From: Desmodus rotundus
Lineage: Eukaryota > Chordata > Mammalia > Chiroptera > Phyllostomidae
Reading direction: 5' to 3'
DNA length: 64,000 nt
NCBI RefSeq assembly: GCF_022682495.2
Contig: NC_071396.1
Coordinates: 24,983,735-25,047,734 of the forward strand
Positions within the stretch are counted from its first letter, which is position 1. Each line of letters opens with the position of its first letter. Under the pieces are notes generated by a model. It was not told the origin of the DNA. It did no database searches and worked only from the letters and a program-made list of their open reading frames with translations. A program made the position numbers and the translations under genes. Positions 11,385 through 21,320 of this stretch are shown one piece after another.

Positions 11385-11592
11385 GCTCTGGCTGGTGTGG
11401 CTCAGTGGGTTGAGTGCCGGCCCGCGAACCAAAGGGTCGCCAGTTGGGTTCCCAGTCAGGACACGTGCCTGTGTTGTGGGCCAGGTGCCCAGCAGGGGGC
11501 GCTCGAGAGGCAACCTTCCCTTGATGTTTCTCTCCCTTCTTCTCCCTCCCTTCCCCTTTGTCTAAAAATAAATAAATAAAATCTTTTTAAAA
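11385..11592 (+). repeat. Ves-type SINE (short-tail form)
   Basis: Starts 'gctctggctggtgtggctca' (A-box region), has a diverged B-box, a 'caggtgcccagcagggggcg' core and an AAATAAATAAAATCTT tail. Flanks repeat aatcaacatga / aaccaacatga (11371-11383 and 11593-11603). Confidence 0.93.
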
Positions 11593-12767
11593 AACCAACA
11601 TGACAAAAATATTTGATATGGGAAGTAAAGATAACAAATGACAAATTGGGGGAAATGTAATTAATATATCAGAGAAAAAGGGCTAATTACACTAGTTAAG
11701 AACGACTTATGGAAATGAGAAAAAGAAGTTCACTTGTAAAAACTATGACTAAACAGTTAATACCACAAATGAACCACAAATTGATAAAAAGGCACCAAGC
11801 CTCACTCCTAAGAGAAAGGACTATAAGACGCTAGACATAAAAAAATTCTACTCGAATTTGAGAAAGGCAAATAAGCATTTTTTTTCCCCTGCTTGACCTG
11901 TATGGACTAAATTTTAGGGTAAATACAGATCGGTTCGGGCACATTCTTTTTTTACAGACAAACCACAGTTCACAAATGCAGGAAGGATGACGTAATTAAA
12001 ATAAGACGCTGCAGCCTCAGATGACCCTGGAGCCTGACTTTGCCCTGAAACAGGACAAGCCGACAGTAGGTTCCTCTTGTCGTAATGTGACCAGAGCCAC
12101 GCAGGACTGCCTGCCCATGAAGGGCCCCTGTCAGGAGCTCACCGAGGCCTGTGTGCTCACCACCCATTTGCAGGAAATGCGGGCAACACTTGATTCCGTG
12201 AGAGAATAATCAGCCAAATGGAGGATTTGCGAAACTCGCCAGGCAAGACGGCCTCGCTTCTGCCCGAATAAACAAGAGGGACATTTAACTGATTCAAAGA
12301 GACTTGAGAGGAATATCAACCTAACGCGATGTGTAGACTTTGATCAACAGTGATATGAACAAGCCAAGTGTAAAAAACGACAGCTGGGGACGCTGGCCGT
12401 GGGTTGAATATTTTATGCCCCTGGAGGATCAATGTGAATTCTGGGCAATAATGACATTGGAGCAACCGAGTTGCATGTCTGTGCCAGGCACCCAGTGAGG
12501 CGACTGTAGGAGAAGCCACATGACGTGTAGCATTTGCTCTGCGGGACCCTCTAACAAGTACGGCAGGAGATCCGTGAAGCAAACACAGCCAAAAGTTGAT
12601 GTGGGTACCTGGCACGTGGGGTTTTCTTGCATGCTTCGACCTATAAAAAAATAAAAAGGCTTTGAAAATGTTCCCACAGTTCTCAAACAAAAGCCTTTAC
12701 TTAGCCAATGTGATAGCTGTTATGAAACCCAAGGGGATTTATGAAAATGAAAGATGGAGAGTGTGGC
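11593..12767. other. Intron 5, little recognised
   Basis: 11600-11880 has A-rich wording reminiscent of old L1 ORF2. The remainder looks unique, with no exon or RNA gene seen. Confidence 0.4.
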
Positions 12768-12932
12768 TGGCCGGATAGCTCAGTTGGTTAGAATGTCTTC
12801 TCCACGTGCCACGGTTGCGGGTTCAAACCCCGGCAGGGCATATACAAGAATCAACCAATGAATGGGTCAATAAGTGGAACAACAAATTGTGTGTGTGTCT
12901 CTCTCAAATCAATACTTTTCTTTTTTTAAAGG
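12768..12932 (+). repeat. Older bat SINE with well-kept tRNA-like head
   Basis: The head reads 'gatagctcagttggttag' (A box) and 'ggttgcgggttcaaacccc' (B box), closer to a tRNA than the other copies here. A body with 'caagaatcaaccaatgaatg' follows, then a (TG)/(TC) tract and 'caaatcaata' tail with A-run. It is a distinct, older-looking subfamily. No anticodon-loop integrity or 3' tRNA end was found, so it is not a tRNA gene. Confidence 0.85.
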
Positions 12933-12979
12933 AAACGTGGATGGGAATGCCACATCCTAACAGTGAGGTGGTGGTACCA

Positions 12980-13375
12980 AAGATTACACACTCTGGCTAC
13001 CCACCCTCCCCCCAACGCACACACCAAATTCTTATGTAGGAGCCCTGGCACCCAACTATTGGCATCTGGAGTCTGGAGGTGGGGCCTCTGGGAGGTGAGC
13101 AGGTTAGGAGGCTGGAGCCCTCATTATAGAATCAGTGCCCTGAAGAGAAGAGACAAGAAAGTGACAATCTCTCTCCACCAGGAGAGGGCGCAGCGAGGAG
13201 GTGAAAGGAGGGAGCAAGAAGGAAGCCCTCGCCAGACACGGAACCCGCCGGCACCTCGGTCTTGGACTTGGACTTGTAGCCACCACAACTGTGAGAAGTC
13301 AGTTTCGCTGTTTTGGCCCCTCAGCCAACGGTATTTCATTATAGCAGCCCCAACACTGACTAAGACATTCTATAA
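12980..13375 (+). mobile_element. Solitary MaLR LTR (MLT1A-like)
   Basis: Phrases along the length match my recall of MLT1A/MLT1B LTRs in order: 'ggaggtggggcctctgggaggtga', 'atcagtgccctgaagagaagag', 'ccctcgccagacac', 'tcttggacttg', 'ccacaactgtgagaa', and the end 'cactgactaagaca'. No internal ERVL sequence flanks it. Diverged and ancient; exact 5' boundary uncertain. Confidence 0.8.
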
Positions 13376-13860
13376 CGCGCTCAGCGGTGTTCCGGCCACG
13401 GCGACTGTCGAGTTCGTGTTAATCGTAGCTTTGATTTTGGTACCCAAACAATATGAAACACTGCAATGAAAAGGTCTTCCCTCTGTGGGCAGGGCTGTCT
13501 GGACGGCCCTCCCTTATGGGCTCCCAGGCCTTGGCTGCTAAATGTGGGAGTGGGAGGGAGTGGCTGCCGAGTAACAGTGGTGCCACCTATTCGGTGTGAC
13601 TCTGGGGACCCTCTTCTGCACGCTGCTCTGAGTCCTTCTCTCTGAACTTTTAGCTCGGAGCCTGACAGACCGAGGGCGGCAGGCTTGGTGTAGAAGAATC
13701 ACACTGCACAGCCTCCTGTCCAGAGAAAAGCGATGTTTGTTTTGAATTATGAGCGTTAGGTGGTGGCTTCCTTGTCTAGTGCGTTTGACCTGCTTTGAGA
13801 AGGAGGAAGAGACGTGTAGAAGGAAGAGAACAGCATGGCTTTTGTGGATGCATAATGAAG
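13376..13860. other. Intron 5, no recognised element
   Basis: Unique-looking sequence between the LTR and the TG/CA tract. Confidence 0.45.
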
Positions 13861-14043
13861 CTGCATGTTTGTGCGTGTGCATATGTGTACACCTGTGTGC
13901 ATGCACGTGCAAACACACCTGCACACGCACACACATTCACACATATATGCACATACGTGTGTGGATGCACGTGGGTGCACATGTGTTTGCATGTATGCAT
14001 GTGTATATGCATTGTGTGTGTATGTTTGGGGAGTGTGCGTGTG
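13861..14043. repeat. Alternating purine-pyrimidine TG/CA/TA tract
   Basis: About 180 bp of degenerate (TG), (CA), (TGCA) and (TATA) dinucleotides, including repeated 'tgcatgca'-type steps. It switches from TG-rich to CA-rich and back, giving both Z-DNA and cruciform potential. Overlapping Cys/His-rich frames on both strands are by-products. Confidence 0.85.
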
Positions 14044-14159
14044 CGAAGTTCCAAGACTCCTGAAGCTCCATCTCCTCGCTAGTTATAAAAATCATGCTAT
14101 TCACAAAGAATGATCCATTCATACATTTGAAATGAGCACATAGCTTTGTACACTTTTAA

Positions 14160-15000
14160 TAACCAGCAGAGTTTTTAAAATTTAAAAACAAACATTTAAA
14201 AGAGTGTTGGCACCGAATGGAAAAAATCTGTGCAACTCCTGCCTCTGGTATGAGACTTCCGCCCAGACTCTGTGAGAAGGAACTTTGACGTCTCAACCAC
14301 ACAGAGACAATAATCCAAGGAAAAATGGGCAAAGCATTCAAACAGATGTTTTTCTTTTTTTAAAAGATTTTATTTATTTATTTTTAGAAAGAAGGGAAGG
14401 GAGAGAAACAGCAATGTGTGGTTGCCTCTCGTGCACCCCCTGCTGGGGACCCAGACTGCAACCCAAGCATGTGCCCTGACTGGGAATTGAACCAGTGACC
14501 CTTTGCTTCGCAGGCCCACACTCAATCCACTGAGCTACACCAGCCAGGCCTGAACAGATGTTTTTCATCTACACATGGCTAAGCAGAGCAGGAGAGGATG
14601 CTCAGCATCGTTACTCATGGGCACATACTCATACAACTGAAATGAGACAGCGCTGCACACCCGCCGGGATGGCTGGAATAAAACGAAGAAACACAGCGAG
14701 AGTTTGAGAGGCTATGGGAAGAACCTCATCGACTGTTCACGGGAGAGCAGCATGGGACAGCCACGTCGGAGAGCGGTTTGGGACTTCCCGGAATGACCAG
14801 CACATACCCCGGGTATGTATGCGGAGAATGCAGGGAACACGTTCACACCAAAACTCGAACACAGGGCTCACAGCTGCAACAGTCGCCAGGGGAGGACTAA
14901 GACAACACCCCCCTCCCCCCAACTGTCGATACCTCATCATGCTCGTTGTGACTTGTTTTCCAGTTTCTCCTTGTGGGGGATGACACCCCGGGTTTGACAG
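14160..15000 (+). repeat. Old LINE-1 ORF2 3' portion
   Basis: Sense-strand ORF2 C-terminal wording ('aaaaatgggcaaagcattcaaacag', 'gaggatgctcagcatcg') continues across the SINE at 14355-14552. It carries stops and indels and fades after about 14850. Confidence 0.65.
14355..14552 (-). repeat. Ves-type SINE inside old L1
   Basis: Reverse short-tail copy with perfect 14-bp target duplications aacagatgtttttc at 14341-14354 and 14553-14566. Removing it restores the L1 reading of the flanks, so the SINE is younger. Confidence 0.95.
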
Positions 15001-15188
15001 AACTCTGAAAGGGTCTTCCCTTCCTCTTGGAAAGCTCACACATTGTGCCATGTGACAGGAAGCTGTCTGTGGCCCACAGGCCACATGCCCTCACACTGGT
15101 ATTTTAGGGACTGCAGCAGAGATGAGGGGGTGGGACTCCTCGGGCAGGAGGAGAGCAAGCCAAGATGGTGTTTCCCCCCCTACCCCCA

Positions 15189-15398
15189 GCCCCGGTGTGG
15201 CTCAGTGGGTTGGGCGTCCTTCCACAAACTGAAAGGTCACCAGTTTGATTCCCAGTCAGGGAACATGCCTGGGTTGTGGGCCAGGTCCCCAGTAGGGGGC
15301 GCGTGAGAGGCAACCGCACATTGATGTCTCTCTCCTTGTCTTCTCCCTTGCTTCCCCTCTGTGTAAGAATAAATAAATAAGATCTTAAAAAAAAAAAA
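15189..15398 (+). repeat. Ves-type SINE (short-tail form)
   Basis: Full-length-looking copy from 'gccccggtgtggctcagtgg' to the 'aataaataaataagatct' tail with a 12-A run. Confidence 0.93.
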
Positions 15399-16020
15399 GC
15401 TACTACTGTGCGGGACCCTGACGCTGAAGGCTCCTTTGTCCCACGAGGCGAACAGCATTTTCTCCAAGAGAACAGTCCTCGCTTTCACGGGTTCACATTG
15501 AGAACGGCCGTGCCATATTGCAGTAAAACCTGTGCACACAGGGAAGGCGAGCGCCTCGGGTGGGAAGCGACTGAGCGGTGACCAGCGACGCCAACATGGA
15601 GATGAGGAGGACGGGGTCTTGGGACCCGAGCGTTGGACAGGAACACGCTAGAGACATGGCAGTCAAAGCGGACGAGGTCCCAGGCAGGTGACACTTGCCA
15701 CTTCTCCATGGACAGCTGCGGTCTCATGCCTGCTGCCATAAAAACCGAGAGGTTCCCCGCGAGGCTGTGGGCACCTACACCCCCACCGGCGTGCAGGCTG
15801 CTGTACATTCCATGCAAAATTTAGCTCATGTGGAAATGACCTCTGGGACAGGGAAATCCCTTATTATCTCTTAGAGGTGGAACCTAACAAAACAAACAAA
15901 AAGCGAAGCTCAGAGATGCAGAGGTGGCTGCCAGAGCTGGGGAGTAGAGGCAGAGAGAAATGGGCGAAGCGGGTCCAAAGCGAAAAAGAAACCAATGAAA
16001 GAAATAGCCTCTGGAAAATC
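15399..16020. other. Intron 5; weak L1 3'-UTR trace
   Basis: 15860-15950 ('ggaacctaacaaaacaaac', 'ggtggctgccagagctgggg') resembles an L1 3'-UTR sense fragment. The remainder is GC-rich and unassigned. Confidence 0.4.
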
Positions 16021-17157
16021 AGCCGGGGTTATTTTCCTTGCGGTTATTTTTGTCAGAGGCGCAAGGAACCAGGGAACCCTGCTCCGAGAAGCTCCCCAGA
16101 GAGGCACTTGGGGTCCCAGCCGCTGTCTGACCCCAGGAACCGCCTGGCCTCGATTGCTTCTCAGCCGGAGAACCAGATCGGGCCCCGCTGTTTCCACGGA
16201 GCAGGCAGCTGCGGAGCCCTGGCGGGACTGGGTGGGCACGTGAGCGGGGACAGTTTCCGGGAAGGGGGACGGCGCTCCCGGCAACAGAGGCTGTAGGAAA
16301 TGAGACAATTTCCACCCTGTGGATCCAGGACAGCGCTGGCTAGACGAATACACGCCCCCTGTCTGAAAGCCCTACTGTGAAATGTCCCCGCAGGGCTGCT
16401 TCCGAAATTGTGCTGAAAGGAAACAGCCTCAATGGCACATGGTTCCCGAGGACCCGGCGTTATCACAGGGGGAGCCCCTTGGTTGCCTTGGAAGGACCGG
16501 TGGGACCTTGCTCCCCCTGGCTTGTCGTGGGTGCTGTCTGAGCCGCCCCCAGGGACTGTGTGGGTGGCTCAGCGTGGGCGCGCAGGCCGGGGTCCAGCAG
16601 GTGCTGCCGAGAGGAGTGTGACAACGTGGCCGTGCTGCTGGGATTCACCGGTGTCCCCCCGGTGCCCTTATCCTGGAGCAGCAGCGGTTTCTTGGGGCGG
16701 GGAGGCTTATGCAGACTCCAGCTAGGGGGCCACACCTGGCGGGGCAGGTCCAGGGTCTCCGGAAGGTGTGCGCGCTCAGAGTCAGCGCTCAACAGAGGGC
16801 GCTATTTCTGGGAGAGTCGGAGGTGAACCTCAGGGGTCAAGCGGTGGAATTGGAAGGGCTCCGCGCACTATCGCCGCGAGGGACCGACCCCCGAGCAAGA
16901 CTTTTGCGTCCTGTTCTCGCGATATGAGGCGCTGTAGGCCCAGAGGGCTTGGCTTCAGCAGGAGAAACGCTTCCCATGGGAGGTGCAAGGATGAGGCCAC
17001 CGAACTGGAAGTTAAGACTGTTCCCTGGCCACTCTGGTGTCTCTACGTCCGCAGGAGAGGAAGGGGGTTCCTGTGCTGGCTGAGGGGGTGACCCTGGAGG
17101 GTGCCACCCCACCGTGGGGGGAGGAGGGCACGCCCGCGTGTCTGGAATATGGGGATC
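16021..17157. promoter_or_regulatory. Intronic CpG-rich block (CpG-island-like)
   Basis: A hand count gives about 60 CpG dinucleotides in 16021-16980, far above the mammalian background, in strongly GC-rich sequence. Many sit in GCGC, CCGG and TCGCGA contexts near 16860-16930. No recognisable exon, TATA box or coding frame goes with it. It could be an orphan intragenic CpG island or merely a GC-rich conversion-driven segment. Calling it regulatory is inference. Confidence 0.45.
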
Positions 17158-17165
17158 CCTTAGGA

Positions 17166-17334
17166 CAGTGGTCCCCAACCTTCTTGGCACCGGCGACAGG
17201 TTTTGTGGAAGATAATTTTCTCATGGACCGGGGTGGGGGGGATGGTTTCAGGATGATTCAAGAGCATTACATTCAAGTTCACCTCCTGCTCTGTGGCCCG
17301 GTTCGGTCCTCGGCCGGGAGGTTGGGGACCCCTG
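17166..17334. mobile_element. hAT-type MITE with perfect TSD
   Basis: The 169-bp element begins cagtggtccccaacc and ends ggttggggacccctg, which are 15-bp terminal inverted repeats with one mismatch. It is flanked by identical 8-bp duplications ccttagga (17158-17165 and 17335-17342). An 8-bp duplication with central TA fits the Buster-type hAT pattern (nnnTAnnn). The interior matches the common mammalian 'ggcaccggcgacaggttttgtggaagataa' repeat type but most of the middle is deleted. It encodes no transposase and would have moved in trans. Confidence 0.93.
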
Positions 17335-17342
17335 CCTTAGGA

Positions 17343-18556
17343 CATCTGTGGTTAAGGCCCATGGAAACTACAACCACCCCATTCAGGCAGGACTAGGAAA
17401 AGCCCAGGCGCTCCAGGAATGAAGGTGAAGTCTGCCCACCAGCCAAAGCCCCCCGGCTGACCGGCGGAGGTGCTCGTGGAAGGCAGGGAACACGGGCGGC
17501 GGGAAGGAAGACAGAGCTCTGAGTTCCAGCTGGGAGCACAGTGCCAGTCGCAGGAGAGAGAACTGCAATCCTCGAGAACATTCCTCCTGGCTTCGTTCTG
17601 AATGGTTTGTGCGCGCGTGTGAAGAACAGATACTGCTCTTCTTCCCCTCTCATTCCCTTCGGTAACAAGATACGATGTTAGAGCATTTTAAGTGTCATCG
17701 AGGTCGCATCATGGTATTTAAGGTGTAGGATGAAGCGGAAAGGTCAGCGTCACGCGAATACCATTGCCCCTCTTCTGGGGACGGGCTCAGAGGGGCTTCA
17801 GGTGTACGGAGGACAGCGGTGTCACGCTGTGCAGAATTAGGACCTCGTGGCCTTTATCTGGAGGTCGCATGGTTTAAGGGATGTGTAGTCGCCCAGTTGA
17901 CACAGGGATGACCTGTGACATTGATTTCATGTCGGCTGGACTAGGCTGAGGGACGCCCAGGCAGCTGGTGACACGCGATGTCTGGATGTGTCTGCAAGGT
18001 ATTTGCAGGTGCGATCAGAACCCGTTAGGGGTGGGTGGGGGCTCATCCAACCCACTGGGGGCCTGACTGGGACAAAAGGCCGAAGGAGGGGGCATTGGCT
18101 CTTGCTCCTGCCTCATGGCCGAGCTGGGGCGTGTCTTCTTCTCCCGCCTTTGGACTGGGATCTGCAACCCCACCCCCGGCTCTGGGGGCCCCGCATCAGG
18201 TTGGAGGACACACTCGTCTTCCTGGGCCTCCAGCCTGCGGACTGCGGGTCACCAACCTTCCTGGCCTCCCAAGTGTGTGAGCCAATTCCTGAAAATATTC
18301 CCTTTCCTCCTGCTGGCTGTGTTTCCCCGGAGAGCCCTCTACCACAGACAGGGTCTGGAACGTCGTGGGGGGTCGAGAGCAAGGACCCTGCAGTGGGGCA
18401 TTAGGGGACAGTCTCTGCACTTTCCTTGAAACTCACGGAAGGGCGGTGTCACCTTGTCACCAGCTCAGCGTCAGCCTTTGCTGCCAGGCGGGCCCAGAGC
18501 CCCGGAGCCTGGGCGCTTCGTTTGATGGACGGGAATCAGGATACACGTTCAGCTAA
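17343..18556. other. Intron 5, GC-rich, no recognised element
   Basis: Continuation of the GC-rich segment at lower CpG density. Multiple overlapping open frames on both strands (up to 138 codons) reflect GC bias. No known domain. Confidence 0.45.
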
Positions 18557-18659
18557 GGCTCTCGCACACACTCACACATACTCACACCCTGTGCACACAC
18601 TGATACACACACCACATGCGCTCGCACACATGTACACTCATGCACCCCCCCCCCCCCCA
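18557..18659. repeat. CA-rich tract ending in a C13 run
   Basis: Degenerate (CA)n ('cacacactcacacatactcacac') runs into an uninterrupted C-run at about 18646-18658. Confidence 0.8.
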
Positions 18660-19485
18660 CGACAACGTCCCGTGGCCGCTGACCCTGACGCACCCACAGA
18701 CTGGGGCTCAGCTCCACGCTCCGCCGCCCAGATAATGGTGACAACCAGGGACATTAGCCGTATATAGCCTTAAACGACCTTAAAAGTTTGCGACTGCAGT
18801 ACGGGGAAGAAGGCTCCCATGACTAGCCACTCTCTAGCAGTTTCAGGCCGCAGGCAGCGCGTTTTGAAAGTGGAAACCGAAAAGTTTTCCCGAAGTATGG
18901 CAGCCGGCTGCGCAAATGGGACGAAGCCTGTTTGTTGAAGTCAGAGAGCCTTAAGTGTCCCACGGGAGAAAGAAAGGACCAGTGACGGCCAGGTGCCATT
19001 GCAGGGGGTAGGACGCACGCAGGACTTAGCGCAGAACTGGGGGAGCTAATGAACGCCCCCTGCAGGGGTCGCGGCTTGCCGGTTTCCACTTTGCCAACGT
19101 GGGGCACGTTGAGACAAAGTCCGCTTTGCAAGAGGCAAAATGAGCTTTTTCTCAGATGCAGACAAGGCTGATTTGCCAAGGAGGGACACACGTGGCCCGA
19201 GCGCTGCGATACAGGCCGTGAGGCTGGGACCACTTGGACGCTGCAGCCCAGCGCTCCCCAGGATAAGCCGCAGCGTTGAGCGTGCGCCTTCCACCTTTGT
19301 GTTCTGCGCCGTGAAAGAAACGCAGATCCGTCAGCAGCACTAGGGGTCCGCACGGTGGGAGCGTCCCGAGCCAGCAGGAGGACCGTGCCATGGGATTAAT
19401 TAAGAAGCAAAAAAGTTATCAGGGAGCCTTGCAGATGTGGAGAGAAGGCATGCACGTGACGCGGAGCGGTCTCTTCCTGTTTGTG
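18660..19485. other. Intron 5, GC-rich, no recognised element
   Basis: Moderately CpG-rich unique-looking sequence. The 176-codon minus-strand open frame at 18823-19353 has no recognisable domain and is judged chance. Confidence 0.4.
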
Positions 19486-19681
19486 CGGGGGGGGGGGGGG
19501 GGGGGGGGGGAGGCGGGGGGGCGGGGGGGGGAGGCGGGGGGCGGGGGGGGGGGAGGCGGGGGGCGGGGGGGGGAGGCGGGGGGCGGGGGGGGGAGGCGGG
19601 GGGCGGGGGGGGGGGAGGCGGGGGGCGGGGGGGGGGAGGCGGGGGGCGGGGGGGGGGGAGGCGGGGGGCGGGGGGGGGGGG
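19486..19681. repeat. G-run minisatellite (G-quadruplex-prone)
   Basis: 196 bp composed of runs of 5 to about 20 G separated by single C or A. The unit is roughly aggcggggggcggggggggg, repeated about eight times with small length differences. The plus strand could fold into many G-quadruplexes and the minus strand into i-motifs. The host gene is transcribed from the minus strand, so the G-rich plus strand is the template and the transcript is C-rich. Exact G counts may be sequencing-limited. Confidence 0.92.
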
Positions 19682-20104
19682 TGGAACGTAGGAGCTGGTT
19701 AGGCTGCAAGCCTACCAGGTGTGGGCAATGTTTCCAAAGTGCTCCAGGGGGTCACGTGTGAGAGACTCTTCGGAGAACACGAACTGCGTACCCGAGAGCG
19801 CCTCTTAAAGACGGTCCGCTGGAGTTGCGAAAACAAAGGCACATCCTGGCGTTGAAGAGGGGCGGGATTCGCTCCTCTAATTTCTGCCTGAGCTTGCTGG
19901 GCGCGGTCTACCTCTGAGGACCTGTCACTTCCCATATAGACTGTGAGAAATCTGCGGAGCTCTTGAGCCTTAGAGACAGAGGACCATGGGGAGAGGGGCG
20001 CATAGATGTGTCCAGAAGGAGAGCGCACAGTGGAGGATAGGGAAGAAGACAAGCAAATGGAGATGCAGGGTGAGAGAAGGGGTGAGGAAGGCATGAATAA
20101 GATT
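19682..20104. other. Intron 5, no recognised element
   Basis: Unique-looking sequence between the minisatellite and the L1 block. Confidence 0.4.
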
Positions 20105-20430
20105 GGTGTTTCTCAATAGATTTGCCAGTGGCCAACCCGCACGTGAAAAGATGCTAAGTGTCAGTAATCAACCAAGAAATGTAAATCGAGAACTTGGTGA
20201 GATAGCACCTCACACCTGATAGAATGGCTACCACCCAGGACACAAGAGATTCGTGTTGGGGAGCCTTTGGAGAAAGGGGAGCCCTTGTGCATCGCTGGAG
20301 GGATTGCACATTGCTAGAAAACAGGATGGAGGTTCCTCAAAAAAATAAATAATGATAAAGGTAGAATTATCATATGATCCAGCAATTCTAGTCTGGGTAC
20401 TTTTCCAAAGGAAATGAAAACAGGGTATTA

Positions 20431-20623
20431 GCCCTGGTTGGTGTGGCTCAAGTGGATTGAGTGCCAGCCTGCAAACCAAAGGGTCACCAGTTCCCAGTCA
20501 GGGCACCTGCCTGGGTTGTGGGCCAGGTCCCCAGTGGGGGGCGCGCGAGAGGCAATCACACACTGATGTTTCTCCCCCTCTCTTTCTCCTTCCCTTCCCC
20601 TCTCTCTAAAAATAAATAAAAAA
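20431..20623 (+). repeat. Ves-type SINE inside L1
   Basis: Starts 'gccctggttggtgtggctca', lacks several bases at the B box ('caccagttcccagtcagggc'), and ends in an AAATAAAAAA tail. The L1 phrase 'atatcaaagggatatctgcac' resumes directly after it. Confidence 0.92.
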
Positions 20624-20856
20624 TATCAAAGGGATATCTGCACCTCCTCCATTCACTGCATCCTCATTTACAATAGCCAAGATATGGAAACAGCCTAAGT
20701 GTCCACCAACAGATGAATGAATAAAGATGTGGTAGAGATGTACAACGGAATACTACTGAGCCATAAAAAAGGTGATCCTGCCGTTTGTGACAACATGGAT
20801 AAACCTGGAGGGTGTTATGCTAAGTAAAATAGATCAGACAGAGAGAGACAAATACC

Positions 20857-21060
20857 GCCCTGGCTGGTGTAGCTCAGTGGACTGAGTGCCAGCCTACGAA
20901 CCAAAGGCTCATGGGTTCGATTCCCAGTCAGGGCACATGCCTTGGTTGTGGGCCGGGTCCCCACTACGGGGTGCATGAGAGGCAACTACATTGATGTTTC
21001 TCTCCTTCTCTCCCTTCCCCTCTCTAAAAATAAATGAATAAAATCTTAAAAAAAAAAAAA
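20857..21060 (+). repeat. Ves-type SINE inside L1 with exact TSD
   Basis: Complete copy from 'gccctggctggtgtagctca' to a 13-A tail. Perfect duplications gacaaatacc flank it at 20847-20856 and 21061-21070 within the L1 phrase 'gacaaataccgtattacctc'. Confidence 0.96.
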
Positions 21061-21320
21061 GACAAATACCGTATTACCTCACTTACATGTGGAATCTTTT
21101 TTTTTTTTTAAGCAGCCAAACGCATAGAAGCAGCAAGCAGAAAAGTGGCTTCCAGGGGCTGGTGGGGTGGAGGAAATGTAGGTCAAAGGCTACAAAGTTG
21201 CAGGAGAAAAAGGATAAAATGATTTCCATCATGCATTTAAACTAGTTGGAGCAATTTGCTGAGATTTCAGAGGCTGCCGAAATGATGAAATGGCCACGTT
21301 CTACCCTCGGGCATATGAAT

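Larger units (their letters stand above)
20105..21320 (+). repeat. LINE-1 ORF2 C-terminus and 3'-UTR start
   Basis: Sense wording follows L1 order: 'gtgaaaagatgctaagtg', 'atagaatggctaccac', 'catatgatccagcaattct', 'acagatgaatgaataaagatg', 'acaacatggataaacctgg', 'tattacctcacttacatgtgg'. It is interrupted by SINEs at 20431 and 20857. Stops and indels show a dead copy. Confidence 0.9.

Noticed and set aside
12768..12840. Functional tRNA gene
   Set aside because: A and B boxes are present but it continues into a SINE body and tail. The acceptor stem does not pair convincingly.
13749..14122. Cys/His-rich frames resembling zinc-finger proteins
   Set aside because: They come from the TG/CA dinucleotide tract. 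No C2H2 spacing or linker is present, and frames are open on both strands.
19390..19761. Long Gly/Arg-rich and Pro-rich open frames in several frames on both strands
   Set aside because: They are translations of the G-run minisatellite. All frames are open for composition reasons, with no homology or splice context.
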